Part shown: positions 1 through 8,552 of the stretch, in pieces
Layout: each line of letters begins with the position of its first letter
How positions within the stretch are numbered: the stretch's first letter is position 1
Assembly: GCA_002412555.1 (NCBI GenBank)
Contig: DHVH01000252.1
Span: forward strand, 4,434-45,950
Length of the DNA stretch: 41,517 nt
Direction: 5' to 3'
From: Marinilabiliaceae bacterium UBA5213
GTDB taxonomy: Bacteria > Bacteroidota > Bacteroidia > Bacteroidales > Marinilabiliaceae
The notes under the pieces: generated by a model
Database searches by the model: none
What the model was told of the DNA's origin: nothing
The model's input: the letters and a program-made list of their open reading frames with translations, nothing else
Translations under genes and position numbers: made by a program

Positions 1-2
1 CC

Positions 3-905
3 GAGCCCGCCATAGCTTTTAGACTGTTAAAAGAATTGCTGGAGAAAAAATACGGAACAGCCGATGTGAAAGAGCGCATTGTGGCCATTACCGATGAAAG
101 CAAAGGTGCTTTACGCACTTTGGCCGACCGTGAAGGCTACCAGACTTATGTAATTCCTGACGATGTGGGCGGTCGCTATTCTGTACTGACCCCAGTTGGT
201 CTGCTTCCCATTGCCATTGCCGGGCTCGACGTTGATCAGCTGGTTCAGGGAGCTATAGACATGGAAAACGCAACAGCACCAGGTGTGGCTTTTAATGATA
301 ACCCGGCAGCCATCTATGCGACTGTTCGCAATTTATTGTATCAGCAGGGAAAAACAACGGAAATTCTGGTTAATTACAACCCCAAACTCCACTTCCTGGC
401 TGAATGGTGGAAGCAATTGTATGGCGAAAGCGAGGGCAAGGAAAACAAAGGGATTTTCCCGGCTGCGGTGGACTTTACCACCGATTTGCACTCTATGGGC
501 CAATGGATCCAGGAAGGTGAACGCAACATTTTTGAAACCGTTATTTCCATCGAAACGGCCAACCACAAACTGGAAGTGCCCAGCGACAAGGACGACTTGG
601 ACACACTCAATTACATTGCCGGTAAACGCATCGACGAGGTGAACAAAATGGCAGAACTGGGAACACTTGTTGCGCATGTAGATGGAGGTGTACCCAATGT
701 CCGGATCTCGGTGCCCAAACTGAATGAATACTATATTGGCCAACTGATCTATTTCTTCGAAAAAGCTTGTGGCATCAGTGGTTACGTATTGGGTGTGAAC
801 CCATTTGACCAACCTGGAGTAGAGGCCTATAAAAAAAATATGTTTGCCCTTTTAGGCAAACCCGGCTTTGAAAAGGAGACACAAGAAATCCGAAAAAAAA
901 TATAA
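3..905 (+). CDS. pgi: Glucose-6-phosphate isomerase, C-terminal part (5' end outside window)
   Basis: Cytoplasmic glycolytic enzyme interconverting glucose-6-phosphate and fructose-6-phosphate. The reading frame is open to the left edge (first codons read EPAIAFRLLKELLEKKYG), so the TTG at 36 is an internal codon and the gene is truncated by the window. About 300 residues are visible. The C-terminal signature GVNPFDQPGVEAYKKNMF, with the family lysine, is present, and the frame ends normally at TAA. This fits the ~445-residue Bacteroidota-type PGI. Its product fructose-6-phosphate is also the product of the GlcN-6-P deaminase encoded further right, but nothing shows co-regulation: a long hairpin follows and the next gene is a regulator. 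Identification is secure. Confidence 0.95.
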   Translation, partial: EPAIAFRLLKELLEKKYGTADVKERIVAITDESKGALRTLADREGYQTYVIPDDVGGRYSVLTPVGLLPIAIAGLDVDQLVQGAIDMENATAPGVAFNDNPAAIYATVRNLLYQQGKTTEILVNYNPKLHFLAEWWKQLYGESEGKENKGIFPAAVDFTTDLHSMGQWIQEGERNIFETVISIETANHKLEVPSDKDDLDTLNYIAGKRIDEVNKMAELGTLVAHVDGGVPNVRISVPKLNEYYIGQLIYFFEKACGISGYVLGVNPFDQPGVEAYKKNMFALLGKPGFEKETQEIRKKI

Positions 906-913
906 TCCATTTT

Positions 914-1024
914 CCAGATGAGGCCGTCTAGTAAGTCCCTCTGTGGTTTTCTCCCTAAGGAGACGAAACATGAATTTTTTCGTTAAACCCAGATGAATTT
1001 TTTAGACAGCCTCATCTGGTTTTT
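914..1024 (+). terminator. Long-range inverted repeat followed by T run, downstream of pgi
   Basis: Left arm 914-931 and right arm 1002-1019 pair over 18 positions with two mismatches (core CCAGATGAGGC / GCCTCATCTGG), and TTTTT follows at 1020-1024. The ~70-nt loop is unusually long. It contains a small hairpin (TCTCC at 950-954, GGAGA at 959-963) and two TGAATTTTTT segments. A terminator for pgi is the simplest reading. The loop size leaves open a small structured RNA or a decayed repeat. Confidence 0.6.
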
Positions 1025-1151
1025 ATCACGCTTCCGTCAGATTCAACACAAAATGCCTTTGGATCATGCGAGGCTACCTGCCACTAATCCCTAAAGATAA
1101 GTGGCTGATTTGTACTATATATTCACATAAAAATTGTAAATTTACGCCTTT

Positions 1152-1159
1152 TAGATTTG
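1152..1159 (+). promoter_or_regulatory. Possible -7 element of the GntR gene
   Basis: TAGATTTG matches the Bacteroidota -7 consensus TAnnTTTG exactly. It ends only six bases before the ATG at 1166, which would give an almost leaderless mRNA. No well-spaced TTTG lies upstream; the TTG at 1134 leaves a spacer of only 15. It may be a chance match. Confidence 0.25.
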
Positions 1160-1165
1160 AGAACG

Positions 1166-1894
1166 ATGGATGATCTTTTTAGTAAAATTGGGGCTACTCA
1201 AACATTAAGCCAAAAAATAGAGCGGAAAATTGAAGAAGCAATCCGGCAAAAAAAATTAGTTAATGGTGTACGATTGCCTTCAGAGAAAGAACTTTGTGAA
1301 AGTTTTGCGGTAAGCAGAACTGCACTTAGAGAAGCATTAAGAAGACTTAGTGCCCGTGGGCTTATTCAGATTAGGAAGGGCAGTGGCATGTACGTATCTG
1401 AAATTAAAATTGAAGATGCCATCAGCTCACTCAATTTATATTACGACTTAAAGTTCGATTCTAATTTAATTTCTCAGATAATAGAAGTCCGCAGACTTTT
1501 TGAACCTCAAATTGCGCGTTTAGCAGCCCGCAACAGAAGCAAGGATGACCTCTCAAAATTAAAGGAAAACCTGAAAGCGCTCGAAAATTGCAATTCAGAT
1601 AATACCCAGATGGAAGTTGACACCATCAACAAATTCCATATGAACATGGCTAAAGCAAGTGGAAATCCCATTGTAATAGTTACGATGGAACCTATTTATT
1701 CACTGCTTCCCCGCATGCGCAACTTTATTTATGCCAACATTGAAGGGGAAAAAGAGTATACGCTGGTGGCTCAAAAGAAAATTCTCGAAGCGGTTGAAAG
1801 TCAAAATGAACAAGCAGCTTATGATGAATCCGTAAAACTCCTCATTCGCAACCACGAAACTTATGAGAAGTATTTCAAAGGCACATTAAAATAA
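1166..1894 (+). CDS. GntR-family transcriptional regulator, FadR/FCD subfamily
   Basis: Cytoplasmic DNA-binding regulator of 242 residues. Residues ~12-78 form the winged HTH, with the typical segment LPSEKELCESFAVSRTALRE and wing RKGSGMYV. Residues ~100-235 form the FCD ligand-binding domain. I take ATG 1166; the frame is open to a TTG at 1157 that has no support. FCD domains usually bind a metal through an Asp and three His. Here H158 and H230 are present, but the His of the usual HRxILEAI segment is Gln203 (QKKILEAV), so the metal site may be altered. The gene stands next to the hexosaminidase/D-lactate dehydrogenase unit, and a shared palindromic motif lies at three promoters of the locus, so it probably controls amino-sugar or lactate use. 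FCD regulators commonly sense organic or sugar acids. The effector here is unknown. Confidence 0.9.
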   Translation: MDDLFSKIGATQTLSQKIERKIEEAIRQKKLVNGVRLPSEKELCESFAVSRTALREALRRLSARGLIQIRKGSGMYVSEIKIEDAISSLNLYYDLKFDSNLISQIIEVRRLFEPQIARLAARNRSKDDLSKLKENLKALENCNSDNTQMEVDTINKFHMNMAKASGNPIVIVTMEPIYSLLPRMRNFIYANIEGEKEYTLVAQKKILEAVESQNEQAAYDESVKLLIRNHETYEKYFKGTLK

Positions 1895-1921
1895 GGCATA
1901 CTAACCATTCATGCCAACCTC

Positions 1922-1951
1922 AAAAAAGCTGATATAATATCAGCTTTTTTT
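1922..1951 (+). terminator. Rho-independent terminator of the GntR gene
   Basis: Stem GCTGATA (1928-1934), 3-nt loop TAA, stem TATCAGC (1938-1944), flanked by A6 on the left and T7 on the right. Being A/T-flanked on both sides, it could act in both directions. It lies 28 nt after the GntR stop codon. Confidence 0.85.
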
Positions 1952-2192
1952 GTCTCATAATGTGACCCAAAGCAGTGCCCAGCTTAAAACATCCTCCTTT
2001 CAGGCACAAAATACTGAATGCTTCCAGGTAACACATTTCTTTTATTGCAACCGGCAAAAACTCCAGTCGGTAAAACAATCTTCAAAACGTCATACTGCCC
2101 GCTTGTCAGCTATTGCCCTACCAATAGAAAAGAAGGTCAAAACACTTGAAATAATTCTCAATTAATCCACAATCTCTTCCAAAAAAAATTAT

Positions 2193-2200
2193 TACATTTG
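2193..2200 (+). promoter_or_regulatory. Probable -7 element of the hexosaminidase/D-lactate dehydrogenase unit
   Basis: TACATTTG is an exact TAnnTTTG -7 element, giving a predicted start near 2206 and a leader of ~80 nt. No clear -33 TTTG is seen, which suits a regulated promoter. A TGTATTACAA site follows at 2204. The rest of 1952-2285 shows nothing else that I recognise. Confidence 0.5.
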
Positions 2201-2203
2201 ATT

Positions 2204-2213
2204 TGTATTACAA
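2204..2213 (+). promoter_or_regulatory. Candidate operator half-site overlapping the hexosaminidase transcription start
   Basis: TGTATTACAA is the reverse complement of one half of the perfect palindrome at 12035-12052 and identical to 17283-17292. A second TATTACA lies at 2190-2196. The opposite half of the palindrome is not conserved here. Assignment to the adjacent GntR regulator is inference. Confidence 0.4.
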
Positions 2214-2285
2214 CAATACAGCATCCTGGCCGAAGCAACTTCCAGCCTTAATAGTTCGTTGTAACCGAAGTAAAACGCCATTTCA

Positions 2286-4439
2286 ATGAAAAGAATTCAA
2301 CACCCAAAGACAAGCATCCTAATTATTCTGCTCATCATGCATACTTTTATTCTTCATGCACAGCACAACCTTATACCACAGCCTGTTCACTACGTACAGC
2401 TGCAGGGTCATTTTAGTTTAAACCAGAAAACCACCATCAAATGGGACCAGAATGGTGAAACCGGGATGGAATTTTACCATGACTATCTCAAACGGGCCAC
2501 TGGATTAACACTGCCCCAATCCCAAAAAACCAACAACAACTGCATTGTTCTTACCCATAAAACCAATCGTACAGATTTAGGTGAGGAAGGCTATGAGTTA
2601 GAAATCAGCAAGCAAAAAATCACGATTGCAGCTACAACAGGAAAAGGTTTTTTTTATGGGATTCAGACTTTATTACAATTCCTTCCTGCGGAAGTGTATG
2701 CCTCATTATCGGACCGCAAACAGGAATCCTATCGGATTCCTGCCGCCTATATATATGATTACCCCAGATTTGCCTGGAGAGGAATGATGCTGGATGTGTC
2801 CAGACAATTTTTTGATGTCGCCTTCATCAAAGATTACATTGATCATTTGGCGGCCCACAAAATCAACCTCTTTCATTGGCATCTGACGGATGATGATGGC
2901 TGGCGGATAGAAATAAAAAAACACCCCTTGCTGACGCAAATTGGTGCCTGGAGAGGCCCCAATGAAGCATTACCGCCAGCATACGGTTCAGGGAATGCGC
3001 GCTATGGCGGCTACTACACCCAGGAAGAGATCCGTGAAGTGGTGGCCTATGCACAAGCCCGCCATGTGGACATATTACCTGAAATCGACATGCCCGGACA
3101 CAGCCGTGCCGTGACAGCGTCCTACCCCGATGTTTTGTGTCTTTCAAATGACACAACCACAAGTGTACAGGGCGTTCGAAATAACGTTTGGTGCGCCGGA
3201 CGCAACGAAAACTTCACGATGATTGAGGAAATCCTAAGCGAAGTGGCAGACTTATTCCCCTTTGGATACATTCACATTGGAGGGGATGAAGTCAATAAAC
3301 AAGCCTGGAAGGATTGCCAAAGATGCAACACGCTGAGAGAGGAACAGAAAATAAATACCACAGATGACCTTCAGGACTATTTTGTGAGTCGCGTGGAGAC
3401 AATTATCCGTGGTCTGGGCAAGAAAATGGTCGGCTGGAACGAGATCATGGAAAGCCCACATCTGGACCAAAGCACCGCAATTATGGCCTGGATAAGTGCA
3501 CAACATGGCTACCAGGCGGTGCGCACAGGCCACCAAGTGATAATGGTGCCTGGCCCTAGTCTGTACTTCGACATGGCGCAATCAGGCGATGAACAGGGCC
3601 ATTCCTGGGCAGGCATAGTCTCTCTAAAAAAAGTCTACGACTTTGATCCGGCTCCCGATGATTCACTGTCCATAGGCGAAAAGAAATTGGTTAAGGGCGT
3701 GCAGGCAGCCTTGTGGAGTGAGTTTCTGGATAAACCCGCAGGCATCGCCGAATATCAAACGTTTCCGCGTCTTTCTGCCCTGGCAGAAGTAGCCTGGAGT
3801 CCACAAGAAAACCGCGTGTGGCTCGATTTTATGCGACGTTTGCAGGAAGCCCATTACAGCCGCTTGTACCAAATGGGCATCTCATTCAGGCTCCCACCCC
3901 CTGAGGCAATTTATGAAAATGGCCGGATTTCAGTTTCTAATCCAGGCCCTAAACTGGTAACCAGATATACGGATGACGCCTCTCAACCCGAGGCCAATTC
4001 CACACTTTATGAACATCCCATACCAACTGATGCATTCACCAACTATAGATTCCGAACCTTTTACCAACATCATGGAAGCATATCCATGCCGGCCAACCCG
4101 GTGCCAGCAGGCAAATGGACCCCGGAAAATACACCTGTCGTTTATGACAGTCTAAAAATCGACATTTCTGACTTTGTCCATTCAAGCGGACCACTTAACG
4201 TAAAGTTTCGTCTGCTCTCTGGTAAGCATGGATTATTAGTAAGAAAGGTAATACTATTGCAAGACGGTACACCCATTGCGGTTGATGAACACGAGGGGAC
4301 CATTGCAGCTGGACGGATGATGGGTAACTTATATCAGTTCAACCTGACGGACTATAACAAAGATGCCTCCTACCACATCCTTGTAGAGGCGCAGGGACGA
4401 TGGGGAACCGACTCCTATGGAGACATTCTCGTATATTAA
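2286..4439 (+). CDS. Beta-N-acetylhexosaminidase, GH20, exported
   Basis: Releases terminal beta-linked GlcNAc or GalNAc from oligosaccharides by substrate-assisted catalysis. Residues 1 to ~25 form a signal peptide (hydrophobic ILIILLIMHTFILHA). No lipobox is seen, so a periplasmic location is likely. A GH20b-like N-terminal domain covers ~30-155 and the catalytic TIM barrel ~160-505. The barrel includes FAWRGMMLDVSRQF, NLFHWHLTDDDGWR, DMPGHSRA and the catalytic pair D334-E335 in HIGGDEV. A C-terminal beta domain of ~190 residues follows, as in many Bacteroidota GH20 enzymes; total 717 aa is a normal length. It lies 18 nt upstream of the D-lactate dehydrogenase gene, so the two are probably cotranscribed. 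In a wall-derived disaccharide it could remove non-reducing GlcNAc. A chitin or glycoprotein substrate cannot be excluded from sequence. Confidence 0.93.
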   Translation: MKRIQHPKTSILIILLIMHTFILHAQHNLIPQPVHYVQLQGHFSLNQKTTIKWDQNGETGMEFYHDYLKRATGLTLPQSQKTNNNCIVLTHKTNRTDLGEEGYELEISKQKITIAATTGKGFFYGIQTLLQFLPAEVYASLSDRKQESYRIPAAYIYDYPRFAWRGMMLDVSRQFFDVAFIKDYIDHLAAHKINLFHWHLTDDDGWRIEIKKHPLLTQIGAWRGPNEALPPAYGSGNARYGGYYTQEEIREVVAYAQARHVDILPEIDMPGHSRAVTASYPDVLCLSNDTTTSVQGVRNNVWCAGRNENFTMIEEILSEVADLFPFGYIHIGGDEVNKQAWKDCQRCNTLREEQKINTTDDLQDYFVSRVETIIRGLGKKMVGWNEIMESPHLDQSTAIMAWISAQHGYQAVRTGHQVIMVPGPSLYFDMAQSGDEQGHSWAGIVSLKKVYDFDPAPDDSLSIGEKKLVKGVQAALWSEFLDKPAGIAEYQTFPRLSALAEVAWSPQENRVWLDFMRRLQEAHYSRLYQMGISFRLPPPEAIYENGRISVSNPGPKLVTRYTDDASQPEANSTLYEHPIPTDAFTNYRFRTFYQHHGSISMPANPVPAGKWTPENTPVVYDSLKIDISDFVHSSGPLNVKFRLLSGKHGLLVRKVILLQDGTPIAVDEHEGTIAAGRMMGNLYQFNLTDYNKDASYHILVEAQGRWGTDSYGDILVY

Positions 4440-4457
4440 CAGGCCTAATAAAGAGTT

Positions 4458-7289
4458 ATGAAAGGTAGCTATAAAATAGTCATTGAAGCATTAATAGACC
4501 TATTGGGTCCATCCAAAGTATATACAGACCCCCTCTATACCTTAGCGAAAGGAACGGATGCAGGTTTCTACCGACTGATTCCAAAAGTAGTCGCCGTAGT
4601 TGACAATGAAACGCAGGCTTTAGGAGTCATTCAAATAGGTCAAAAGCATCAGACACCGCTTACTTTCAAAGCTGGCGGCACCAGTCTGAGCGGCCAAACC
4701 ATCACCGATTCTGTGTTAATGGAAATCAGTGACAGCTACTCGGGATATAACATTAAGGATGAGGGCCGTACAGCCACCTTTGATTGTGGCCTCCGAGGGG
4801 GACTCGCCAACCAGCGATTAGCCAAATACAAACGAAAGTTAGGCCCGAGTCCCGCCTCCATTAACTCCGCCAGAATTTCCGGCATTGTTTGCAACAATGC
4901 CAGTGGTGCCGGCTATGGCATTGTTTACAACAGCTATAACACCGTAAAGGCCATGCGGCTTATTATGCATGACGGATGCATTCTGGACACGGGTAGTGAA
5001 AGCTCCAAACAAGCATTCATCCAAACGCATCCTCAAATCATTTCCGCTTTAATGGCGCTCTCTTCAAAGCTGAAGAGTACACCCGAACTGGTTCAAAAAA
5101 TACGGCACAAATATGAATTGAAAAACACTACCGGATACGGAATCAACTCACTCATCGATACAGATGACCCCATCCGGATGATCCAAAATCTCATGATAGG
5201 CTCTGAAGGCACTTTAGGGTTTATTTCCAATGTCACCTTTGAGACGGTGCCAGACCCTTCCCTTAAGGCTACCGCCCTCATTTTCTTTAAAGACATCCGT
5301 GAGGCCTGCAGGGCCATTTTACCCCTGCGCCAATGCGAGGTAAGCGCGGCAGAACTGATGGATCGAAACGCTTTGCGCTCAGTGCAGTCCCAGTCGGGCA
5401 TGGAAGAACTTTTAGGCAGTCTGGATGAAGAAACCGTGGCCCTGCTGATAGAAACCTCAGCTGATTCTAGTACTGTTTTGCAAGAACAGATGACCGAGAT
5501 AGAGCAAAAACTGGCTGGTTTTGAGACAACCCAGTCCATCGTCTTCACCACCGACCCAAAAGCGTACAACAAACTCTGGAAAATCCGGAAAGGACTCTTT
5601 ACCTCAGCGGCAGCTCCCCGACCAACCGGAACAGCCTGTATTATTGAAGATGTGGCTTTCAGAGCCGACGTGCTGGGAGATGCTTTGGTTGACCTGAAAC
5701 AACTCATTGAACAATACGATTACAAAGGCTATGTTATTTGGGGACACCTACTCGATGGCAATATCCATTTTGTACTCATGCCGGATTTTAACTCGGAGCA
5801 AGGCATACAGACCTATGCCGCCTTTATGGATGACTTGGTTGCACTGGTGGTACATAAGTATGATGGCAGTCTGAAAGCCGAGCATGGTACCGGACGCAAC
5901 ATGGCCCCGTATGTGAAGGAAGAGTGGGGTCATGACCTCTATGAGGTCATGAAGCAGATCAAAGCCATTTTAGATCCGGAAAACATCTTCAATCCAGGCG
6001 TGCTACTGAATGAGGACCCTGAAATTCATGTAAAAAACCTGAAGCCCATTCCTCCCGCCCATGAAATAATAGACAAATGCATCGAGTGCGGCTTTTGTGA
6101 AGCCGCCTGTCCCTCACGTAACCTGACGCTTACACCACGGCAGCGAATTGTAGTATTCCGCGAAATGACCTACTTACAACAAAACAACCTTTCGCCGGGC
6201 ATATTGAAGGAACTAAAAAAAGGCTTTGATTACAATGCAGAAGCGACCTGTGCCACTGACGGACTGTGTGCACTCAACTGTCCGGTAGAAATCAATACCG
6301 GCGTTTTAATCAAAGACTTGCGATTCAACCATGTTTCAGGATTTTCTTTAAGACTGGCTGAATGGATGGCCAACAATATGCGTCAAGTGACCGCCATTAT
6401 TAGAGGAATGCTGTCATTTATCGCATTCATCCATAACCTGATCGGAACGAAGACCCTTCTGGCCATTTCAACCTTTATACGAAAAGTTTCTTTGAACAGA
6501 ATTCCTCAATGGCATCCACAGATACCCCTGGCAGCACCAGCAGTGAAAACCTTATATGACAACGCATTTAAGGCAAGCAACAAGGTGGTATACTTTCCAA
6601 CGTGCATCAATCGCACCATGGGTAATACCATTCACAACAAAAAGCAACCGGCACTCATCGTCAAAACACAAGCATTACTGCAAAAAGCAGGCTACGAGGT
6701 TATTTTCCCCAACCACCTCAACGACCTTTGCTGCGGAATGGCTTTTGACAGTAAGGGCTTTAAAAAACAAGGCACCCAAAAGGCCAAAGAACTGGAAGCG
6801 GAACTGCTATTGGCCTCTGAAAACGGAAAATACCCAATCTATTGCGACATGAGCCCTTGTCTTTTAAGAATGAAAAATACCCTGTCCAAACAGCTGGAGC
6901 TACACGATCCGGTCTCATTCATTCTCAACAAAATGCAGGATAAGCTGACTTTCGAACCCCTTCAAAAAACCATTACGGTTCACTCAACCTGTAGCAATAC
7001 CAAACTAGGGCAGACAGAGGACATCGTAAAACTGGCAGGATTATGCGCCACAAAAGTAATAGTCCCGGATGAAATTGGCTGCTGTGGTTGGGCGGGGGAC
7101 CGTGGATTTACCCATCCGGAACTGACAGCCTCGGCGCTTAAGCCATTGAAAAGTCAACTTGGAAAAGAAACGCTTGCAGGCTACAGCACAAGCCGCACCT
7201 GCGAAATTGGACTTGCCTTGCACAGCAGTATCGATTATCAATCCATTGTCTACCTGGTTGATGAGGCCACTGTTCCAAAAAGGAACTAG
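4458..7289 (+). CDS. FAD/Fe-S D-lactate dehydrogenase (Dld-II type)
   Basis: Large 943-residue oxidoreductase expected to oxidise D-lactate to pyruvate and pass electrons to the quinone pool at the inner face of the membrane. An FAD_binding_4 domain covers ~35-260 (KAGGTSLSGQT, GLRGG, GSEGTLGFIS). An FAD-oxidase C domain covers ~270-530 (GHLLDGNIHFVLMPD, AEHGTGRN). A 4Fe-4S module has C541-x2-C544-x2-C547-x3-C551 and C598-x5-C604-x3-C608. Two CCG cysteine-rich motifs follow (C758-C759-G and C875-C876-G). This order matches the single-chain Dld-II family described in Shewanella. It has no signal peptide. Linkage to a hexosaminidase suggests the D-lactate comes from MurNAc lactyl ether; that is inference, and ordinary D-lactate or another 2-hydroxy acid remains possible. 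A terminator follows 11 nt after the stop. Confidence 0.85.
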   Translation: MKGSYKIVIEALIDLLGPSKVYTDPLYTLAKGTDAGFYRLIPKVVAVVDNETQALGVIQIGQKHQTPLTFKAGGTSLSGQTITDSVLMEISDSYSGYNIKDEGRTATFDCGLRGGLANQRLAKYKRKLGPSPASINSARISGIVCNNASGAGYGIVYNSYNTVKAMRLIMHDGCILDTGSESSKQAFIQTHPQIISALMALSSKLKSTPELVQKIRHKYELKNTTGYGINSLIDTDDPIRMIQNLMIGSEGTLGFISNVTFETVPDPSLKATALIFFKDIREACRAILPLRQCEVSAAELMDRNALRSVQSQSGMEELLGSLDEETVALLIETSADSSTVLQEQMTEIEQKLAGFETTQSIVFTTDPKAYNKLWKIRKGLFTSAAAPRPTGTACIIEDVAFRADVLGDALVDLKQLIEQYDYKGYVIWGHLLDGNIHFVLMPDFNSEQGIQTYAAFMDDLVALVVHKYDGSLKAEHGTGRNMAPYVKEEWGHDLYEVMKQIKAILDPENIFNPGVLLNEDPEIHVKNLKPIPPAHEIIDKCIECGFCEAACPSRNLTLTPRQRIVVFREMTYLQQNNLSPGILKELKKGFDYNAEATCATDGLCALNCPVEINTGVLIKDLRFNHVSGFSLRLAEWMANNMRQVTAIIRGMLSFIAFIHNLIGTKTLLAISTFIRKVSLNRIPQWHPQIPLAAPAVKTLYDNAFKASNKVVYFPTCINRTMGNTIHNKKQPALIVKTQALLQKAGYEVIFPNHLNDLCCGMAFDSKGFKKQGTQKAKELEAELLLASENGKYPIYCDMSPCLLRMKNTLSKQLELHDPVSFILNKMQDKLTFEPLQKTITVHSTCSNTKLGQTEDIVKLAGLCATKVIVPDEIGCCGWAGDRGFTHPELTASALKPLKSQLGKETLAGYSTSRTCEIGLALHSSIDYQSIVYLVDEATVPKRN

Positions 7290-7300
7290 GTGACTAAAAA

Positions 7301-7340
7301 AAATCCGGCATGTGGTATAAAGACCACATGCCGGATTTTT
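7301..7340. terminator. Bidirectional terminator between convergent units
   Basis: Perfect 16-bp stem, AAATCCGGCATGTGGT at 7301-7316 with its complement at 7323-7338, and a 6-nt loop. T runs follow on both strands (A7 on the left, T5 on the right). It ends the hexosaminidase/D-lactate dehydrogenase unit on the plus strand and the nagX end of the catabolic locus on the minus strand. Confidence 0.93.
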
Positions 7341-7359
7341 TATTGGTATAAATGCATGT

Positions 7360-8469
7360 CTAGACTTTGATAAAAATCCTTTTGGTATACAAAATATACC
7401 CGATTAACCAAAAGAAGAAAATGTGAACCAGGGCATACAAAAGGGATCCGTTCATATTCCCGGCAAGAGGGACAAAAATAGTTTGGTAGAGCCAGGCACT
7501 TCCGGCCAACGTATTCCCTTCAGCATCGGTCACCACAATTAATCGGGACAATGATTTGGCCCACAGACCTGATAAAGCAAAAATAAAAAGCGGGTTCATG
7601 CCAAAAACGACAAAAAACGAGGTCCACTTCTTGTACCCTTTTAAATCAATAATAAAAATCAGAAGGGCAAATAACAGCGAGGCCAGGCCAGCAGTGTAAA
7701 GGACGTAGGAGCTGGTCCACAAAGGCTTGTTCAACGGCAGGGCAAAACTCCATAAGTAACCTGCCAACGCCAAAATACTGCCAAAGACCAGCAATTTAAC
7801 GGGGACACGTTGCTTCTCTGTCTCCCTTACAAGAATGCCCGTCATGTAGCCTGCCAATACGGTCACAACAGCAGGAAGCGAGCTGAGCAAGCCTTCCGGG
7901 TCAAAGGGCAGACCAAATCCTTTATAAAGATGATTTTCGCCCAAAATAGCCCTATCAAAAGGAATGGTAATGTTTCCCTGAAGACTGTAAGGATCATCCC
8001 CCCCAAGAAAATACAACAAGCCCCAATAAGCCAATAAAATAAATGATCCAATAATAACAATCCATTTTCGTGAGAAAAGGAGCACTATTAGGGCTGCCAA
8101 ACCATAGGCTATAGCAATTCGTTGAAGCACGCCCATTATCCGAAGGTGTGAATAATCAGTTGTCCACTGAGGAAAAGAATTGATGAATAATCCTATGGCA
8201 AAAATGAGTAAGGCGCGCTTGCCCACTTTTAATAAAGCATCCTTGCCAAGTCCTTTCTGATTCCTGGAAAAAGAAAAAAACATAGATACACCTACCACAA
8301 AGAGAAAGAAGGGAAACACCAAATCTGTTGGTGTACAACCATGCCAGGCTGCGTGCTTTAGTGGCGGATAAATATATTGCCAACTCCCTGGAGTATTCAC
8401 CATAATCATAAACGCAACCGTCATGCCCCTAAATACATCCAGTGCCAGGTACCTCTCCGATTTAATCAT
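7360..8469 (-). CDS. NagX/HGSNAT-like multipass membrane acyltransferase (DUF5009-type)
   Basis: Integral inner-membrane protein of 369 residues with about ten hydrophobic segments. The N-terminal block RYLALDVFRGMTVAFMIMVN, then LKHAAWHGCTPTDLVFPFFL, is diagnostic of the family of human lysosomal heparan-alpha-glucosaminide N-acetyltransferase and bacterial NagX. His39 in LKHAAWHG aligns with the acetyl-carrying histidine of the human enzyme (FKHASWNG there). Family members move acetyl groups across a membrane onto glucosamine. NagX genes commonly sit in GlcNAc-utilisation clusters, though the bacterial substrate is not settled. It is the last gene of the minus-strand locus, 76 nt after the GHL10 gene at 8546 and just before the shared terminator. 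It may re-acetylate de-N-acetylated wall glycan fragments, which is inference. Confidence 0.82.
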   Translation of the reverse strand: MIKSERYLALDVFRGMTVAFMIMVNTPGSWQYIYPPLKHAAWHGCTPTDLVFPFFLFVVGVSMFFSFSRNQKGLGKDALLKVGKRALLIFAIGLFINSFPQWTTDYSHLRIMGVLQRIAIAYGLAALIVLLFSRKWIVIIGSFILLAYWGLLYFLGGDDPYSLQGNITIPFDRAILGENHLYKGFGLPFDPEGLLSSLPAVVTVLAGYMTGILVRETEKQRVPVKLLVFGSILALAGYLWSFALPLNKPLWTSSYVLYTAGLASLLFALLIFIIDLKGYKKWTSFFVVFGMNPLFIFALSGLWAKSLSRLIVVTDAEGNTLAGSAWLYQTIFVPLAGNMNGSLLYALVHIFFFWLIGYILYTKRIFIKV

Positions 8470-8520
8470 ACCCTTGGTTTTTAAAATTTTACAGTTTCCT
8501 ATTATTATTTTTACCTCACA

Positions 8521-8552
8521 TCTAACGACCTATTGACCTAACAACCTATTTA
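8521..8552. repeat. Degenerate octamer tandem array (4 units), same family as 37994-38065
   Basis: Four consecutive 8-mers TCTAACGA, CCTATTGA, CCTAACAA and CCTATTTA alternate the AAC and ATT variants seen in the nine-unit array near 38 kb. The array overlaps the stop codon (TAG, 8546-8548 on the minus strand) of the GHL10 glycosidase gene. Confidence 0.75.

Noticed and set aside
1950..2165. 71-residue plus-strand open frame before the hexosaminidase gene
   Set aside because: It begins inside the T run of the GntR terminator at a non-ATG codon, has no recognisable domain or signal, and its composition (Gln, Ser, Lys, His rich) looks like translated intergenic DNA.
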